Source of the DNA: Cytobacillus stercorigallinarum
GTDB taxonomy: Bacteria; Bacillota; Bacilli; Bacillales; Cytobacillaceae
Direction of reading: 5' to 3'
Length of the DNA: 64,000 nt
Assembly (NCBI RefSeq): GCF_014836495.1
Contig: NZ_JACSQT010000005.1
Location: 62,001 to 126,000 of the forward strand
Below the pieces are notes generated by a model, which saw only the letters and a list, made by a program, of their open reading frames with translations, made no database searches and was not told where the DNA came from. The stretch's first letter is position 1. Every line of letters starts with the position of its first letter. Of this stretch, positions 19,644-30,800 are shown piece by piece. The position numbers and the translations under genes are program-made.

Positions 19644-19675
19644 AAAAAAAAGAGAGGTGAATAACTCACCTCTCT
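19644..19675 (-). terminator. terminator of the 42-residue peptide gene
   Basis: Perfect 10-bp stem AGAGAGGTGA/TCACCTCTCT (19651-19660 with 19666-19675), 5-base loop, followed on the minus strand by seven Ts. Confidence 0.88.
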
Positions 19676-19707
19676 AAAATAATCATATGTAGTAGCCCTG
19701 CTTTTGC

Positions 19708-19836
19708 TTAATTAGAAGCAGATGGCATTGGTTTACATGGCTGAATGGTTAATAATGATCTTGGTTTTGTAAGGCTCACTTTAATACCAGCTTTTTTTAA
19801 ACGGTTCACTAAATCTACGATCTGTGTTTTCTCCAT
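19708..19836 (-). CDS. 42-residue peptide of unknown function
   Basis: The frame MEKTQIVDLVNRLKKAGIKV, then SLTKPRSLLTIQPCKPMPSASN, starts ATG 8 bases after AAGGAG and ends just before a strong terminator, so it is a complete transcription unit. The first half is an amphipathic basic helix; the second is Pro/Ser-rich with a single Cys and a neutral C-terminus. There is no hydrophobic signal peptide and no modification or transport gene beside it. It could be a small regulatory protein, a processed signalling peptide or a peptide precursor; I do not recognise a family. Confidence 0.65.
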   Translation of the reverse strand: MEKTQIVDLVNRLKKAGIKVSLTKPRSLLTIQPCKPMPSASN

Positions 19837-20183
19837 TTATAAAACTCCTTTTTTCCTGCCTTTATACTTTATATATTAAGGGATAATTATGAAAAAACTA
19901 TGAACAATCCTTTATTTTTTTCCTTCTTTTATAACTTTTTTGTGAAAAAAGTATAATAGAATCATGATTTTGTTGGATAAACAGAAAACTGGCTTGTATG
20001 TATTGTCCAAACTTATCGTATTGTCTATTTTATCATTACTTACCCTTTTAGAATTATGACAAAACCTCAACATTTTCATTTCAACCACATATATTTATAT
20101 TCGCTTTAAAGTGGTAAACCCCTCTATTTTTTCGTGTTTTTTCAAATAAATATGATCTAGATTAACACTGTGACTTAAGTTAA
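19837..20183. other. AT-rich divergent promoter region
   Basis: No gene. A perfect TATAAT at 19952-19957 on the plus strand has no good -35 partner and no gene directly behind it. Confidence 0.4.
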
Positions 20184-20192
20184 TGTTATAAT
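20184..20192 (+). promoter_or_regulatory. extended -10 promoter of ykpA
   Basis: TGTTATAAT: perfect -10 TATAAT (20187-20192) with the TG extension. TTAACA lies 19 bases upstream as a weak -35. The predicted leader is only about 28 bases, so no antibiotic-sensing leader peptide fits, unlike many ABC-F resistance genes. Confidence 0.6.
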
Positions 20193-20223
20193 TTTATCGA
20201 TTATGATGCATGGAGGAATATAA

Positions 20224-21849
<1,626 letters not shown>

Positions 21850-21857
21850 TAGTATGG

Positions 21858-21885
21858 AGCTGGAGGTCAAGTATGGCCACCAGCT
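21858..21885 (+). terminator. terminator of ykpA
   Basis: 9-bp stem with one mismatch (21858-21866 with 21877-21885) followed by TCTTTAAATT. Confidence 0.65.
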
Positions 21886-21938
21886 TCTTTAAATTGATAG
21901 GTAAAGACGAATTTACCTGAGCGTTCTCAAGTTTTTAT

Positions 21939-22403
21939 CTAAAAACCCATCGTGTGTTCATCCAAGTTGCTTTCCGAAATGACTTGAAAACCATTTCTTC
22001 TCAATAGGGCTGTTGTGACACCCATACCTAATATTTGTTCCCCTTTAAATTCTCCATTGTAAATAATTGAACTACCACATGATGGACTATTTACCTTAAG
22101 AATAATGGTATTTGCTCGCAACTCTTGGGCTTTCTTTAAAGTAGCATATGCTCCGTTGATATATTGTTTTGTAACATCCTTACCTGACTTTTCAACAACT
22201 CTTGCTTTTCCGTCCAATACATCTTCCCCATCACCACCCACGATCTCAGCTGGCTCTCTTGGCGTCATAAAACCTCCGAGTAGTTCCGGACAAACAGTCA
22301 TTGCTTGATTCTCTAATAAAAGGTTCTGGATTCTTTCATCTAAACTATTTGATCCATTATATCTTACATTCATTCCTGCCAAACATGCACTTACTAATAT
22401 CAT
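21939..22403 (-). CDS. DUF523 family protein
   Basis: 154 residues from ATG 22403: MILVSACLAGMNVRYNGS is the usual N-terminus of DUF523 proteins, and NSPSCGS carries the second conserved Cys. The longer frame starting at 22460 would translate the ribosome binding site (GGTGGTGGTGAATTG). The two conserved Cys motifs (SACLAG, CPELLGG and PSCG) suggest a metal or Fe-S site, but no reaction is established for the family. It stands alone between two terminators. Confidence 0.82.
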   Translation of the reverse strand: MILVSACLAGMNVRYNGSNSLDERIQNLLLENQAMTVCPELLGGFMTPREPAEIVGGDGEDVLDGKARVVEKSGKDVTKQYINGAYATLKKAQELRANTIILKVNSPSCGSSIIYNGEFKGEQILGMGVTTALLRRNGFQVISESNLDEHTMGF

Positions 22404-22501
22404 CAATTCACCACCACCAACTATTTTTCCATACTTTCCTATTGGCAATTGTAACCACATTCAAACTTTGCAGTTATTTAAACATTTATATACATGCATA
22501 A

Positions 22502-22525
22502 AAGCACAGTAAAGTTACTGTGCTT
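22502..22525 (-). terminator. terminator of the D,D-carboxypeptidase gene
   Basis: 11-base arms AAGCACAGTAA (22502-22512) and TTACTGTGCTT (22515-22525), T-rich on the minus strand. Confidence 0.75.
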
Positions 22526-22530
22526 CCTTG

Positions 22531-23721
22531 CTACCATCTCCTATTAGGAATATCATAGCGGTTCCGTTTCCTTTTTTTGTTTATAAATAAGAAAAGCATG
22601 ATTAAAATGATGGCACCTATGCCAATTACTATATAGAAAAAAAGGCTCGTATTTTCCTTCTCAGTATAATCACTAGCTTCATTTATCGTATGATGATTCG
22701 CTACTTCTTGTTTAAGCTGTTCTCTTTCCAAATTAATTTTTTGTATCACTTTATCATTATGATCAACGATTTCTAATACACCCTGATTATTTAAGTTTTC
22801 TTTAAATCCCTCAATCGGTAAAGTTACCTTGTAGCTATTTTCTGTCGGTTGAAACACTTTTTCACCAACAAAATATTCTGGTTCAGGTACAAGTTCTTTG
22901 TTTTCATAATGAGAGAAACTGTAATCAAATATGGTTTTCGTGTCTTTATAAATATCACGTTTAAAATCTGCTTTCATCACAATTGCTGTTAATGTCAATT
23001 TCCCATTATCTGCTGTGGATGCGAGTGTTTGTTTAGATTCACTAACAAAACCCGTCTTCCCGCCAGTAATCCATTCATAGGGTCTTTGTCCGGTTAAAAG
23101 TTGATGATGGCTAAGTAGTGTCGTATCCCAAGATTCACCATCCCATTTTAATTCTACAGTGCCAAAAACTTCAGCGAAGGTCGCGTTTCTCATAGCATAA
23201 TTTGTAATGATTGCCATATCTTTTGCCGTTGTATAATGCTCTTCAGAAAATAATCCGTGCGGGTTTGTAAAATGAGTCTCGGTCACTTTTATTTCGTTTC
23301 GCATGTAAGCATTCAATTTTTTCGCAAAATTCTCTTCGTTACCTTCCAAATGAATGGCAATGGCCTTAGCTGCATCATTTCCTGAGTTAATGAGCATACC
23401 TTGAACGAGCTTTTTTAAAGTTACCTGCTCGCCTTCTTCTAAGTATACCTTTGTCCCCTCAACATCTACTGCTTCTTTAGAAATTGTTACAACATCATTT
23501 AAATTTCCATTTTCAATTGCATAAATAGCGGTTGCAATTTTTGTTAAACTTGCTGGATACATTTTTGTGTTTGCATTTTTTTCATACAATATAGCGCCCG
23601 TTTCTGTTTCCATAACAATCGCCGTTTCACTTACAATTTCTGGTTCATCATCCTTAGCAAATGCTGTTTGTGTACCTAATAACATGAGGAATAGGAAGAT
23701 GATTATCCATTTTTTCTTCAT
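22531..23721 (-). CDS. D-alanyl-D-alanine carboxypeptidase (S11, DacF/PBP5-like)
   Basis: 396 residues. Signal peptide (cleavage after AFA near 22), then the penicillin-binding catalytic set: SLTK (Ser58-Lys61), SGN (113-115) and KTG (222-224). A C-terminal domain (about 270-345) and a single membrane helix (about 353-376, FFIVIGIG-like) with a basic tail KKRKRNRYD anchor it on the outer face of the membrane, in place of the amphipathic anchor of PBP5. It trims the terminal D-Ala of peptidoglycan stem peptides. Which paralogue (vegetative DacA type or sporulation DacF/DacB type) is not clear. Monocistronic. Confidence 0.9.
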   Translation of the reverse strand: MKKKWIIIFLFLMLLGTQTAFAKDDEPEIVSETAIVMETETGAILYEKNANTKMYPASLTKIATAIYAIENGNLNDVVTISKEAVDVEGTKVYLEEGEQVTLKKLVQGMLINSGNDAAKAIAIHLEGNEENFAKKLNAYMRNEIKVTETHFTNPHGLFSEEHYTTAKDMAIITNYAMRNATFAEVFGTVELKWDGESWDTTLLSHHQLLTGQRPYEWITGGKTGFVSESKQTLASTADNGKLTLTAIVMKADFKRDIYKDTKTIFDYSFSHYENKELVPEPEYFVGEKVFQPTENSYKVTLPIEGFKENLNNQGVLEIVDHNDKVIQKINLEREQLKQEVANHHTINEASDYTEKENTSLFFYIVIGIGAIILIMLFLFINKKRKRNRYDIPNRRW

Positions 23722-23895
23722 TCATCCACTTCCATTTCTAGTGCTTTTACCCTATTGAATTGTATCAAAAAAATTGTACGTAAAGATAGATGATAACAAA
23801 TTGTTACATAATTGAAAGAAGATTGTCGTATTTTGCAATAAATTATCTATTTGTGTTGCTACAGGATTAGACTAAACATCCTAGATTTTTCGCAT

Positions 23896-23926
23896 AAAAA
23901 AGAGCATCCTCTTATTTAGATGCCCT
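23896..23926 (-). terminator. terminator
   Basis: 8-bp stem with one G-T pair (23901-23908 with 23919-23926), loop of 10, then TTTTT on the minus strand. Confidence 0.75.
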
Positions 23927-23946
23927 AATTTACTAATTATATGATA

Positions 23947-24903
23947 TTAACTACTGCCACAGCCGCTTCCGCAACTTGCACCTGAATCACCACTAGAAGA
24001 AGAACTGTCGTCGGACTTGGATGATACATCACTAGCACAGGCAAAACCGCTACATGAGGAAAAAGTAAAGCTATTCTTTGCTAGCACATCAGGTAAATAA
24101 ATACTTACCGCTTCTTCGAAATTGTCATATTCAAACATTGAAAAATAAATGCAAATAAAAAGAATACTTTGGTGGGAAAATTCGGGTTTCGGTTTCAGAT
24201 TCTCATTTTGCGCTTTATTTTTTTCATGGAGTTCTGTTGCAGATTTAATATTTTTTTTTATTGATTGTATCATTTCCAACTGGATATTCTTCCATTTAGA
24301 ATGTGTACGGAAATAAGTCATTAACAGTTCTTTTTCACTTAAAGCCGTAAAATCAGCTAAGATTTGAGGGTGCAAAGGTTTTCTCATAAAAGATCCCCAT
24401 ATTTTCACACTATTCTCAGATGGTTGGAAATAACTCAAATACAATAAGTCAAAAAACGCCCTTTCATTATGTGGAGATGGATTGCCACCACCAGTGTGAG
24501 GCGTATGGTGTAAATATTGACCAAATAATTGCTTGCAAAAATCAGCATACTTTTGGGTAAATAAAATCATTTCATGCCATAATTCATCCACTTTACTACT
24601 ATACATTGGTACGGATTTGAGCAGACTACATAGGAAGAAATATCTTTTTAATTCCATAAAAAGCCAATCAAATTCATGATCTTTCCATTTAGGATGTTCT
24701 TTGAGCACGCGATTTTTTAACTGCCTTTTATCGCTTTCTGTAAATGAACTCTCTACTTGATGAACTAAAGGTTGAGCAAGCGGTTGAACTAAACCAATAT
24801 TATTCGGGATTGGTAATGCCTTTAAAGGTTTTGCAGCCGGTTTTAAGAACTTTGCAAATACTACAATGATGATAATGAATAAAATAATAAATAAGTACAA
24901 CAT
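23947..24903 (-). CDS. membrane-anchored protein with GRDP-like motif and Ser/Cys-rich tail
   Basis: 318 residues. An N-terminal membrane helix (MLYLFIILFIIIIVVFAKFL) is followed by a domain in which DELWHEMILFTQKYADFC and YLHHTPH resemble the H-x-x-x-x-x-x-Y motif of glycine-rich-domain (GRDP, PF07173) proteins. The C-terminal 30 residues are SSKSDDSSSSSGDSGASCGS-like with several Cys, similar to the Cys/Gly/Ser tails seen on some bacterial membrane proteins of unknown role. ATG follows GAGGGGGT. Function unknown; monocistronic. Confidence 0.7.
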   Translation of the reverse strand: MLYLFIILFIIIIVVFAKFLKPAAKPLKALPIPNNIGLVQPLAQPLVHQVESSFTESDKRQLKNRVLKEHPKWKDHEFDWLFMELKRYFFLCSLLKSVPMYSSKVDELWHEMILFTQKYADFCKQLFGQYLHHTPHTGGGNPSPHNERAFFDLLYLSYFQPSENSVKIWGSFMRKPLHPQILADFTALSEKELLMTYFRTHSKWKNIQLEMIQSIKKNIKSATELHEKNKAQNENLKPKPEFSHQSILFICIYFSMFEYDNFEEAVSIYLPDVLAKNSFTFSSCSGFACASDVSSKSDDSSSSSGDSGASCGSGCGSS

Positions 24904-25073
24904 TCTCTTCTTACCCCCTCTTGCTAATTATACACAAGATATTGGTACCCCACCATAAATTTGGAAGATTCGTATCTGTACACGAAATTAACATACGCAC
25001 ATTTATCTTTTGCGTTTTTCATTCATTGAACAATCATATTTCCGCTCAATATTTTGGACAATCGATTTTTAAA

Positions 25074-25114
25074 ATAAAAAACTCCCCGAAGATTGCTCTC
25101 TTCATCGAGGAGTT
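25074..25114 (-). terminator. terminator of yngD
   Basis: Imperfect hairpin 25080-25114 (AACTCC...GGAGTT) followed on the minus strand by TTTTTTATTTT. Confidence 0.75.
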
Positions 25115-25119
25115 ATGAC

Positions 25120-26289
25120 TTACTTATTCTTCTTCATATAGTTATCATATACATCATCTTTCGCCAGCCAAGCAAAGTCCGCTATCTTAATTGCATTCAC
25201 GGCCGATTGAAAATCTTTAAATACCATCGCATTTTCTTGATGATTCTTTTCAATTTTCCACTGCTCTTGTTTTTCGTAGATACGATAAATGTCACCAGAG
25301 CGCCCTTCATAAATCGTACCATGACTATTTTCTTTTTGGTTCAATTTATTTTTAGGTGCATCAATTTTCAATGATTCTTCTGTGAATAATTCTACTACGA
25401 ATTTTCTAAACGCGTCTTCATTCATCGTACAGCCTGATGCCTTCGCATGGCCACCTCCACCGTACGTGCCTGCAACAGCTGAAACATCGATATGATCGTG
25501 AATCGTTCTGAAGCTGACTTTGCGTCCACCCATATTAAGAATCGCAATATAATCTAAATGAGGATATTCTTTTCCTAACTCATTGCCTAGTTCGGAATGA
25601 TAAGATTCCGCATGAACAACACCAACAATGTGATTATCAATCGACGCTTGGATAAGTTCTCTTTTTTTACGCTTAATATAGCGTTCAATTTTCGCTTCTT
25701 CCATTGATAATAATTTCGCTTCAAGCTCATCAAATTCAAAATCATCTGCGGATTTTAATCTTTGCAGTATCATTTCCTCAAATTCTTCTATAGAAAACAT
25801 ATAAAATAAATCATTCAACTGCTTCGCTTTTACATTATTATTCTCGTCCCATTCCCAAGTATCATATTGTCTAACCAATTCAATAAATTGTTCAATGGAC
25901 CTTTTTGGAGATAGTTTTTTTTGCTCAACAAAATATTCATATAATAATGATGTAGCACAAGTTTGTCTCCCATCATCATATTGTACTGTTACTTTAGCCC
26001 ATTCATATTGATTGAAATGTAAGGCCGTTTTATGATGATCAATTAGTTGTGCATGACCACCATGTTTGACAAAATCATCAACTCTTTTCGTGTTATCCTC
26101 ATTGATCGATAAGTCTGTTATGTATAGCGTTGCATCTTTATGGTCTTTTTCAGAAAAAAACTTCTCGACTTTATAGTCTAAGCCTCCGACAGAATTATAA
26201 TAAACTTGCCCTTCTTCACCTAATGCTAGTTTGATGATAATACCACAACCAACACCATCTAAGTCGTTATGAGAATATAATTTATACAT
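25120..26289 (-). CDS. yngD: DHH-family phosphoesterase (YngD-like)
   Basis: 389 residues from ATG 26289, which follows GGGTGA; a TTG ten codons upstream has no ribosome binding site. HNDLDG (7-12), an Asp in YITDLS, and DHH (84-86) form the metal site of DHH phosphoesterases, and GGGGHAKASGC near residue 278 is the DHHA1 nucleic-acid/substrate motif. Family members hydrolyse oligoribonucleotides or cyclic dinucleotides; B. subtilis YngD is an uncharacterised member of the same length. Cytoplasmic, monocistronic. Confidence 0.85.
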   Translation of the reverse strand: MYKLYSHNDLDGVGCGIIIKLALGEEGQVYYNSVGGLDYKVEKFFSEKDHKDATLYITDLSINEDNTKRVDDFVKHGGHAQLIDHHKTALHFNQYEWAKVTVQYDDGRQTCATSLLYEYFVEQKKLSPKRSIEQFIELVRQYDTWEWDENNNVKAKQLNDLFYMFSIEEFEEMILQRLKSADDFEFDELEAKLLSMEEAKIERYIKRKKRELIQASIDNHIVGVVHAESYHSELGNELGKEYPHLDYIAILNMGGRKVSFRTIHDHIDVSAVAGTYGGGGHAKASGCTMNEDAFRKFVVELFTEESLKIDAPKNKLNQKENSHGTIYEGRSGDIYRIYEKQEQWKIEKNHQENAMVFKDFQSAVNAIKIADFAWLAKDDVYDNYMKKNK

Positions 26290-26358
26290 TACTTCACCCG
26301 CTGTTCTAGAATATTTCAATATGTATGCTCTCCCAAAAGAGTTAGTACTATTATATAT

Positions 26359-26386
26359 GAAAAGAACCCTGCATGAAACCGCAGGG
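26359..26386 (-). terminator. terminator of the GATE transporter gene
   Basis: 6-bp GC-rich stem CCCTGC/GCAGGG (26367-26372 with 26381-26386), loop of 8, then TTCTTTTC on the minus strand. Confidence 0.65.
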
Positions 26387-26393
26387 CATTAAT

Positions 26394-27725
26394 TTAAAAC
26401 AGAAGGTAGGCAATAGGTGTGACAAGAATAAGAGCAAGGACTGTTCGCTCAAACCAAATAATCACCATTTGCCTAATGGTAAGAGGAATATCAGTTGATA
26501 ATATGCAAGGAACTAAAGCCGAAAAGAAAATAATCCCACTAACAGATACAACACCAATAATAAATTTCGTCATCAAAGCGGATTCTGTCACTACCATAGA
26601 AGGTAAAAACATTTCTACAATCCCAACCGAAGTCGCTTTTGCTGTTAACATTGCTTCTGGCAATCCTAGTATAGCTGTAAATGGATAAAATAAATAAGCA
26701 AGCCAATCAAAAACTGGCGTGTATTCGACTAATACCAAGCCAATAAGCCCAATAGACATAATTGAAGGCAGGATGGACATCGTCATTAATATACCATCTT
26801 TCAAATTTTGTTTCACATTTTCAAATATTGATGGTGCCAAAGCAGCAGCTTTCATCGCTTCTTTCCACGCAGTTTTTAGCAGTGGTTTGTCATATACATC
26901 ATTTTCTCTCTTCACACCCTGATAATACTCATTTGACATATTCCGTATCGGCCATATTCGTACCGTAATCGCTGTTACTGTAAATGTAATCACGAACGAT
27001 GTCCAAAAATAAATCGTCCACATAGACATTAAGTCTAACGCTTTAGCTACAACAATCATAAAAGTGACAGAAACAGTGGAAAACCCCGTCACAATAATCG
27101 CTGCTTCTTTTATTGAATACTTACCTTCTTTATATATACGATTGGTAATTAATATACCGACAGAATAACTGCCAACAAAGGAAGCAACTGCATCAATTGC
27201 GGACCGTCCAGGTGTTTGGAAAATCGGTCTCATAACTGGTTTCATCAACACCCCTATAAATTCAAGTAGACCATAGCCTACTAATAAAGCTAAAAAGACA
27301 GAACCAATAGGAACTAATAAACCGACTGGCGTAACAAGGCTATCGAATAAAAACGAACCCATATTTGGAGCAAATATAAATGTGGGACCGAAATTAAAAT
27401 AAACCATAAAGGCAATGACTACACCTAAAAGTTTTAAGAACGAAAATATCGCTGTGACAGTTGTTTCTTTCCAATTACCTTTTATAAATGGATATAAGCC
27501 ACCTAAGAGGATAATCAAAAGCAAATAATAAGGAACGACATTACCTAGTAATTGTCGCAACCCACTGACAATATGATCGATCATAATGGAAGATTGCCCA
27601 TTCAATGAGATCGGAATAAAAAACATAAAAACACCAATCATACTGTAAATGAAAAACTTCCATACATGACTATGGCTGTTTTTCGGTTGAGGATTGGTTT
27701 GGCGATTACTCAGTTCAGTTTCCAT
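26394..27725 (-). CDS. GATE-domain (nucleoside recognition) membrane protein, YjiH-like
   Basis: 443 residues with about ten membrane helices and two GATE-type segments (RSAIDAVASFVGSYSVGIL and later the AMLTAKATSVGIVEMFLPS region). Such proteins, including E. coli YjiH, are presumed transporters. Because it follows hutU-hutI on the same strand after 80 bases, it may move a histidine-pathway compound, but a terminator lies between and this is only inference. ATG has a GGTTGTGAGGAGA leader. Confidence 0.75.
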   Translation of the reverse strand: METELSNRQTNPQPKNSHSHVWKFFIYSMIGVFMFFIPISLNGQSSIMIDHIVSGLRQLLGNVVPYYLLLIILLGGLYPFIKGNWKETTVTAIFSFLKLLGVVIAFMVYFNFGPTFIFAPNMGSFLFDSLVTPVGLLVPIGSVFLALLVGYGLLEFIGVLMKPVMRPIFQTPGRSAIDAVASFVGSYSVGILITNRIYKEGKYSIKEAAIIVTGFSTVSVTFMIVVAKALDLMSMWTIYFWTSFVITFTVTAITVRIWPIRNMSNEYYQGVKRENDVYDKPLLKTAWKEAMKAAALAPSIFENVKQNLKDGILMTMSILPSIMSIGLIGLVLVEYTPVFDWLAYLFYPFTAILGLPEAMLTAKATSVGIVEMFLPSMVVTESALMTKFIIGVVSVSGIIFFSALVPCILSTDIPLTIRQMVIIWFERTVLALILVTPIAYLLF

Positions 27726-27763
27726 ATTCTCCTCACAACCTATCTTCCTTATAATTTTATTTT

Positions 27764-27795
27764 TTTATAAAAAGAGACTGGCATATACCAATCTC
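27764..27795 (-). terminator. terminator after hutI
   Basis: 8-bp stem with one G-T pair (27774-27781 with 27788-27795), then TTTTTATAAAAAAATA on the minus strand. Partial read-through into the transporter gene is possible. Confidence 0.65.
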
Positions 27796-27805
27796 CCCCT
27801 TACTA

Positions 27806-29104
27806 TTAGTGACTTTTTAACGTGTTTATTACTAGAGCACCATTGTCAATAACGATTCTCCCAGCTTTAATTACCGAATGAGTATGATTCATTCCATATA
27901 AATATTGTGTTTGCATATAGTTAGGCACATCAAGTATAAGAATATCTGCCTTTTTTCCTTCTTCAAGACTGCCAACCTCATGCCCCTTCCCAATAGCATG
28001 GGCAGCATTGATGGTTGCCGCGTAAATCGCTTCAGCAGGCGTTAAGCCCATATGCATACAAGCGAGATTCATCATAAACGGTAATGAAGTTGTTGGTGAG
28101 GAACCAGGATTACAATCCGTAGACAAGGCTACGGCTACTCCTTCATCAATCATTTTTCGACCATTAGCTGCTTCTTCCATTAAGAAAAAAGCGGTACCAG
28201 GAAGAAGAACAGCGATGACACCCGCTGCTGCCATTTTTTTAATCCCTTCATCTGATGCTTTCAATAAATGATCAGCTGAGATGGCACCTACTGCTGCTGC
28301 TAATTCAGCGCCACCATACGGTTCAATTTCATCTGCATGAATTTTTGGTATTAAACCAAGATTTTTTCCTGCTAACAATAACTTCTTCGATTGCTCAGGG
28401 GTAAAAACTCCTCCTTCACAAAATACATCGTTAAAAACAGCTAACTCCTCCTCCACAACTAATGGGAGCATCTCATCAATGATAAGATCGATAAAAGCAT
28501 CTGGTCGCTTCTTGTATTCTGCAGGTATCGCATGCGCGCCCATAAAGGTGCTGACAATATCAATCGCATGCAACCGGTTGAGTTCCTTTGCAACAAACAA
28601 TTGCTTATACTCTGTTTCCCAGTCAAGTCCGTAGCCACTTTTTGCTTCAATCGTTGTAACCCCATGCATTAAAAAGCTATCCAATCGCTTAAGGCTCTCC
28701 TCTTTTAATTCATCTATTGTCGCTGCTCTCGTTTTAGACGTTGTGGCATGAATGCCACCTCCGTTGTTCATGATTTCCATATAGGTGGCACCATTTAACC
28801 TCATATTAAACTCTTCTTCACGACTCCCCGCATAAACTAAATGTGTATGTGGGTCCACTAACCCAGGCATGACCACCTTACCACTTGCATCAATTACTTC
28901 TGCTGAATTTAGTTCTTGCTGAAATTGGCTAATCAATTCATTTGTTTCACCGATGGCCACAATGTGTTCATCTTTTATTAGGATCGCACCATCATTAATG
29001 ACGTGTAATTGATTCATCGCTGCTTTGACTGCAGGTTGTTGTGAATGCCCTTTTAATGTAAGAAGTTCATTTGCATGCTTTATAAACAAATAAGTTGAGT
29101 TCAT
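27806..29104 (-). CDS. hutI: imidazolonepropionase
   Basis: 432 residues, somewhat longer than the usual 405-421. Amidohydrolase-fold enzyme hydrolysing 4-imidazolone-5-propionate to N-formimino-L-glutamate, third step of histidine breakdown. Visible: VMPGLVDPHTHLVYAGSR with the metal-binding HxH, the Glu/His-rich segment KIHADEIEPYGG with further metal and substrate ligands, and STDCNPGSSPT with the catalytic Asp. It starts 22 bases after hutU and is clearly cotranscribed. hutG and hutH are not in the window. Confidence 0.95.
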   Translation of the reverse strand: MNSTYLFIKHANELLTLKGHSQQPAVKAAMNQLHVINDGAILIKDEHIVAIGETNELISQFQQELNSAEVIDASGKVVMPGLVDPHTHLVYAGSREEEFNMRLNGATYMEIMNNGGGIHATTSKTRAATIDELKEESLKRLDSFLMHGVTTIEAKSGYGLDWETEYKQLFVAKELNRLHAIDIVSTFMGAHAIPAEYKKRPDAFIDLIIDEMLPLVVEEELAVFNDVFCEGGVFTPEQSKKLLLAGKNLGLIPKIHADEIEPYGGAELAAAVGAISADHLLKASDEGIKKMAAAGVIAVLLPGTAFFLMEEAANGRKMIDEGVAVALSTDCNPGSSPTTSLPFMMNLACMHMGLTPAEAIYAATINAAHAIGKGHEVGSLEEGKKADILILDVPNYMQTQYLYGMNHTHSVIKAGRIVIDNGALVINTLKSH

Positions 29105-29126
29105 TACCTTACCTCTCCTCTATTGA

Positions 29127-30800
29127 TTATTTTTCCGTCTCTTTCTTGAGCATTGGTATTTGAATGCCTTTATCTATGGCCGTTTGTTTCGCAAGCTCAT
29201 ACCCAGCATCAGCATGCCGAACTACACCCATACCGGGATCTGTTGTAAGCACTCGCTGTAATCTCTTCTCCGCTTGTTCCGTTCCATCAGCAACAATCAC
29301 CATACCAGCGTGTAAAGAATAGCCCATGCCTACTCCACCACCGTGATGTACTGACACCCAACTTGCACCACCAACACTATTAATTAGAGCATTCAAAATC
29401 GGCCAATCTGCTATTGCATCACTACCATCCTTCATAGCCTCTGTTTCCCTATTAGGTGAAGCGACAGAGCCTGAGTCAAGATGATCGCGTCCAATCACGA
29501 TTGGTGCTTTTAATTCACCAGATGCAACCATATCATTAATGATCTTGCCGAACCTTGCTCTTTCACCATAACCTAACCAGCAAATTCTTGAAGGTAAGCC
29601 TTGAAATTGAATTTTTTCTCTAGCCATTTTGATCCAGTTACATAAATGTTTATTGTCAGCAAACTCTCTTAAGATGACTTCATCTGTTTTATAAATATCG
29701 TCTGGATCTCCAGAAAGTGCTACCCATCTAAAAGGGCCTTTTCCCTCACAAAATTGTGGACGGATATAAGCCGGTACGAATCCTGGAAAGGCAAAAGCAT
29801 CTTTCACACCTTCATCATGAGCGACTTGACGAATATTGTTACCGTAATCAAATGTGATGGCACCTTTATTCTGCATTTCAAGCATAGCAGTCACATGAAT
29901 GGCGATGGACTTCTTAGCTTGTTGCACATATTCTTGTGGATTTTCAACTCTTAACTTGGCTGCTTCTTCCATTGAAAAAGAAATAGGAATATAACCATTT
30001 AACGGATCATGTGCTGATGTTTGATCTGTTAATACATCTGGGATGAAGCCGTATTCCAACATTTTGGGGAGGATTTCCGCTGCATTTCCAAGCAAGCCAA
30101 TAGACATCGCCTTTCCCTCTGCTTTTGCTTCCTGTGCAAGCACAATCGCTTCTTTCATATCATAAACTTTCTTATCCAAATACTTTGTTTCTAATCTCCG
30201 GTCAATTCTCGTCTCATCTTTATCTATTGCAATACAAACACCCCCAGCCATTGTCACTGCTAATGGCTGGGCCCCGCCCATACCGCCAAGACCCGATGTA
30301 AGTGTAATCGTTTGCTTTAAAGAACCGTTAAAATGTTGCTTAGCCAGTTCTGAAAATGTTTCATACGTTCCTTGCACAATTCCTTGGCTGCCAATATATA
30401 TCCAGCTGCCGGCTGTCATCTGGCCATACATAATTAACCCTTTTTTGTCTAGTTCATGAAAGTGTTCCCAATTAGCCCATGCAGGAACAATGTTAGAGTT
30501 AGCAATTAATACTTTGGGTGCATCCTCATGTGTTTTAAAAACCGCAACCGGTTTGCCTGATTGCACAAGCAATGTTTCATCATTTTCAAGCTGATGAAGA
30601 GTTTCCATCATACTATCGTAGCTCTCCCAATTTCGCGCCGCTTTACCAATGCCGCCATATACAATTAATTCTTCAGGCTTTTCGGCGACTTCTTTATTTA
30701 AATTATTTCTTAACATACGAATAGCAGCCTCTTGAATCCAACCTTTTGCATGGAGTTCACTACCGGTATAATTAATAATTTCTCTCTTCACTTTCTCCAT
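29127..30800 (-). CDS. hutU: urocanate hydratase
   Basis: 557 residues, full length. Hydrates urocanate to 4-imidazolone-5-propionate using tightly bound NAD+ as electrophile. Conserved stretches include [37 protein letters not shown] (NAD-binding Gly-rich loop), [12 protein letters not shown] and [16 protein letters not shown] with the active-site Cys. ATG 30800 is 6 bases from GGAGGG; a TTG codon directly upstream is too close. First gene of a hutU-hutI unit. Upstream there is neither hutP nor hutH, unlike the B. subtilis order hutP-hutH-hutU-hutI-hutG-hutM. Confidence 0.96.
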   Translation of the reverse strand: MEKVKREIINYTGSELHAKGWIQEAAIRMLRNNLNKEVAEKPEELIVYGGIGKAARNWESYDSMMETLHQLENDETLLVQSGKPVAVFKTHEDAPKVLIANSNIVPAWANWEHFHELDKKGLIMYGQMTAGSWIYIGSQGIVQGTYETFSELAKQHFNGSLKQTITLTSGLGGMGGAQPLAVTMAGGVCIAIDKDETRIDRRLETKYLDKKVYDMKEAIVLAQEAKAEGKAMSIGLLGNAAEILPKMLEYGFIPDVLTDQTSAHDPLNGYIPISFSMEEAAKLRVENPQEYVQQAKKSIAIHVTAMLEMQNKGAITFDYGNNIRQVAHDEGVKDAFAFPGFVPAYIRPQFCEGKGPFRWVALSGDPDDIYKTDEVILREFADNKHLCNWIKMAREKIQFQGLPSRICWLGYGERARFGKIINDMVASGELKAPIVIGRDHLDSGSVASPNRETEAMKDGSDAIADWPILNALINSVGGASWVSVHHGGGVGMGYSLHAGMVIVADGTEQAEKRLQRVLTTDPGMGVVRHADAGYELAKQTAIDKGIQIPMLKKETEK

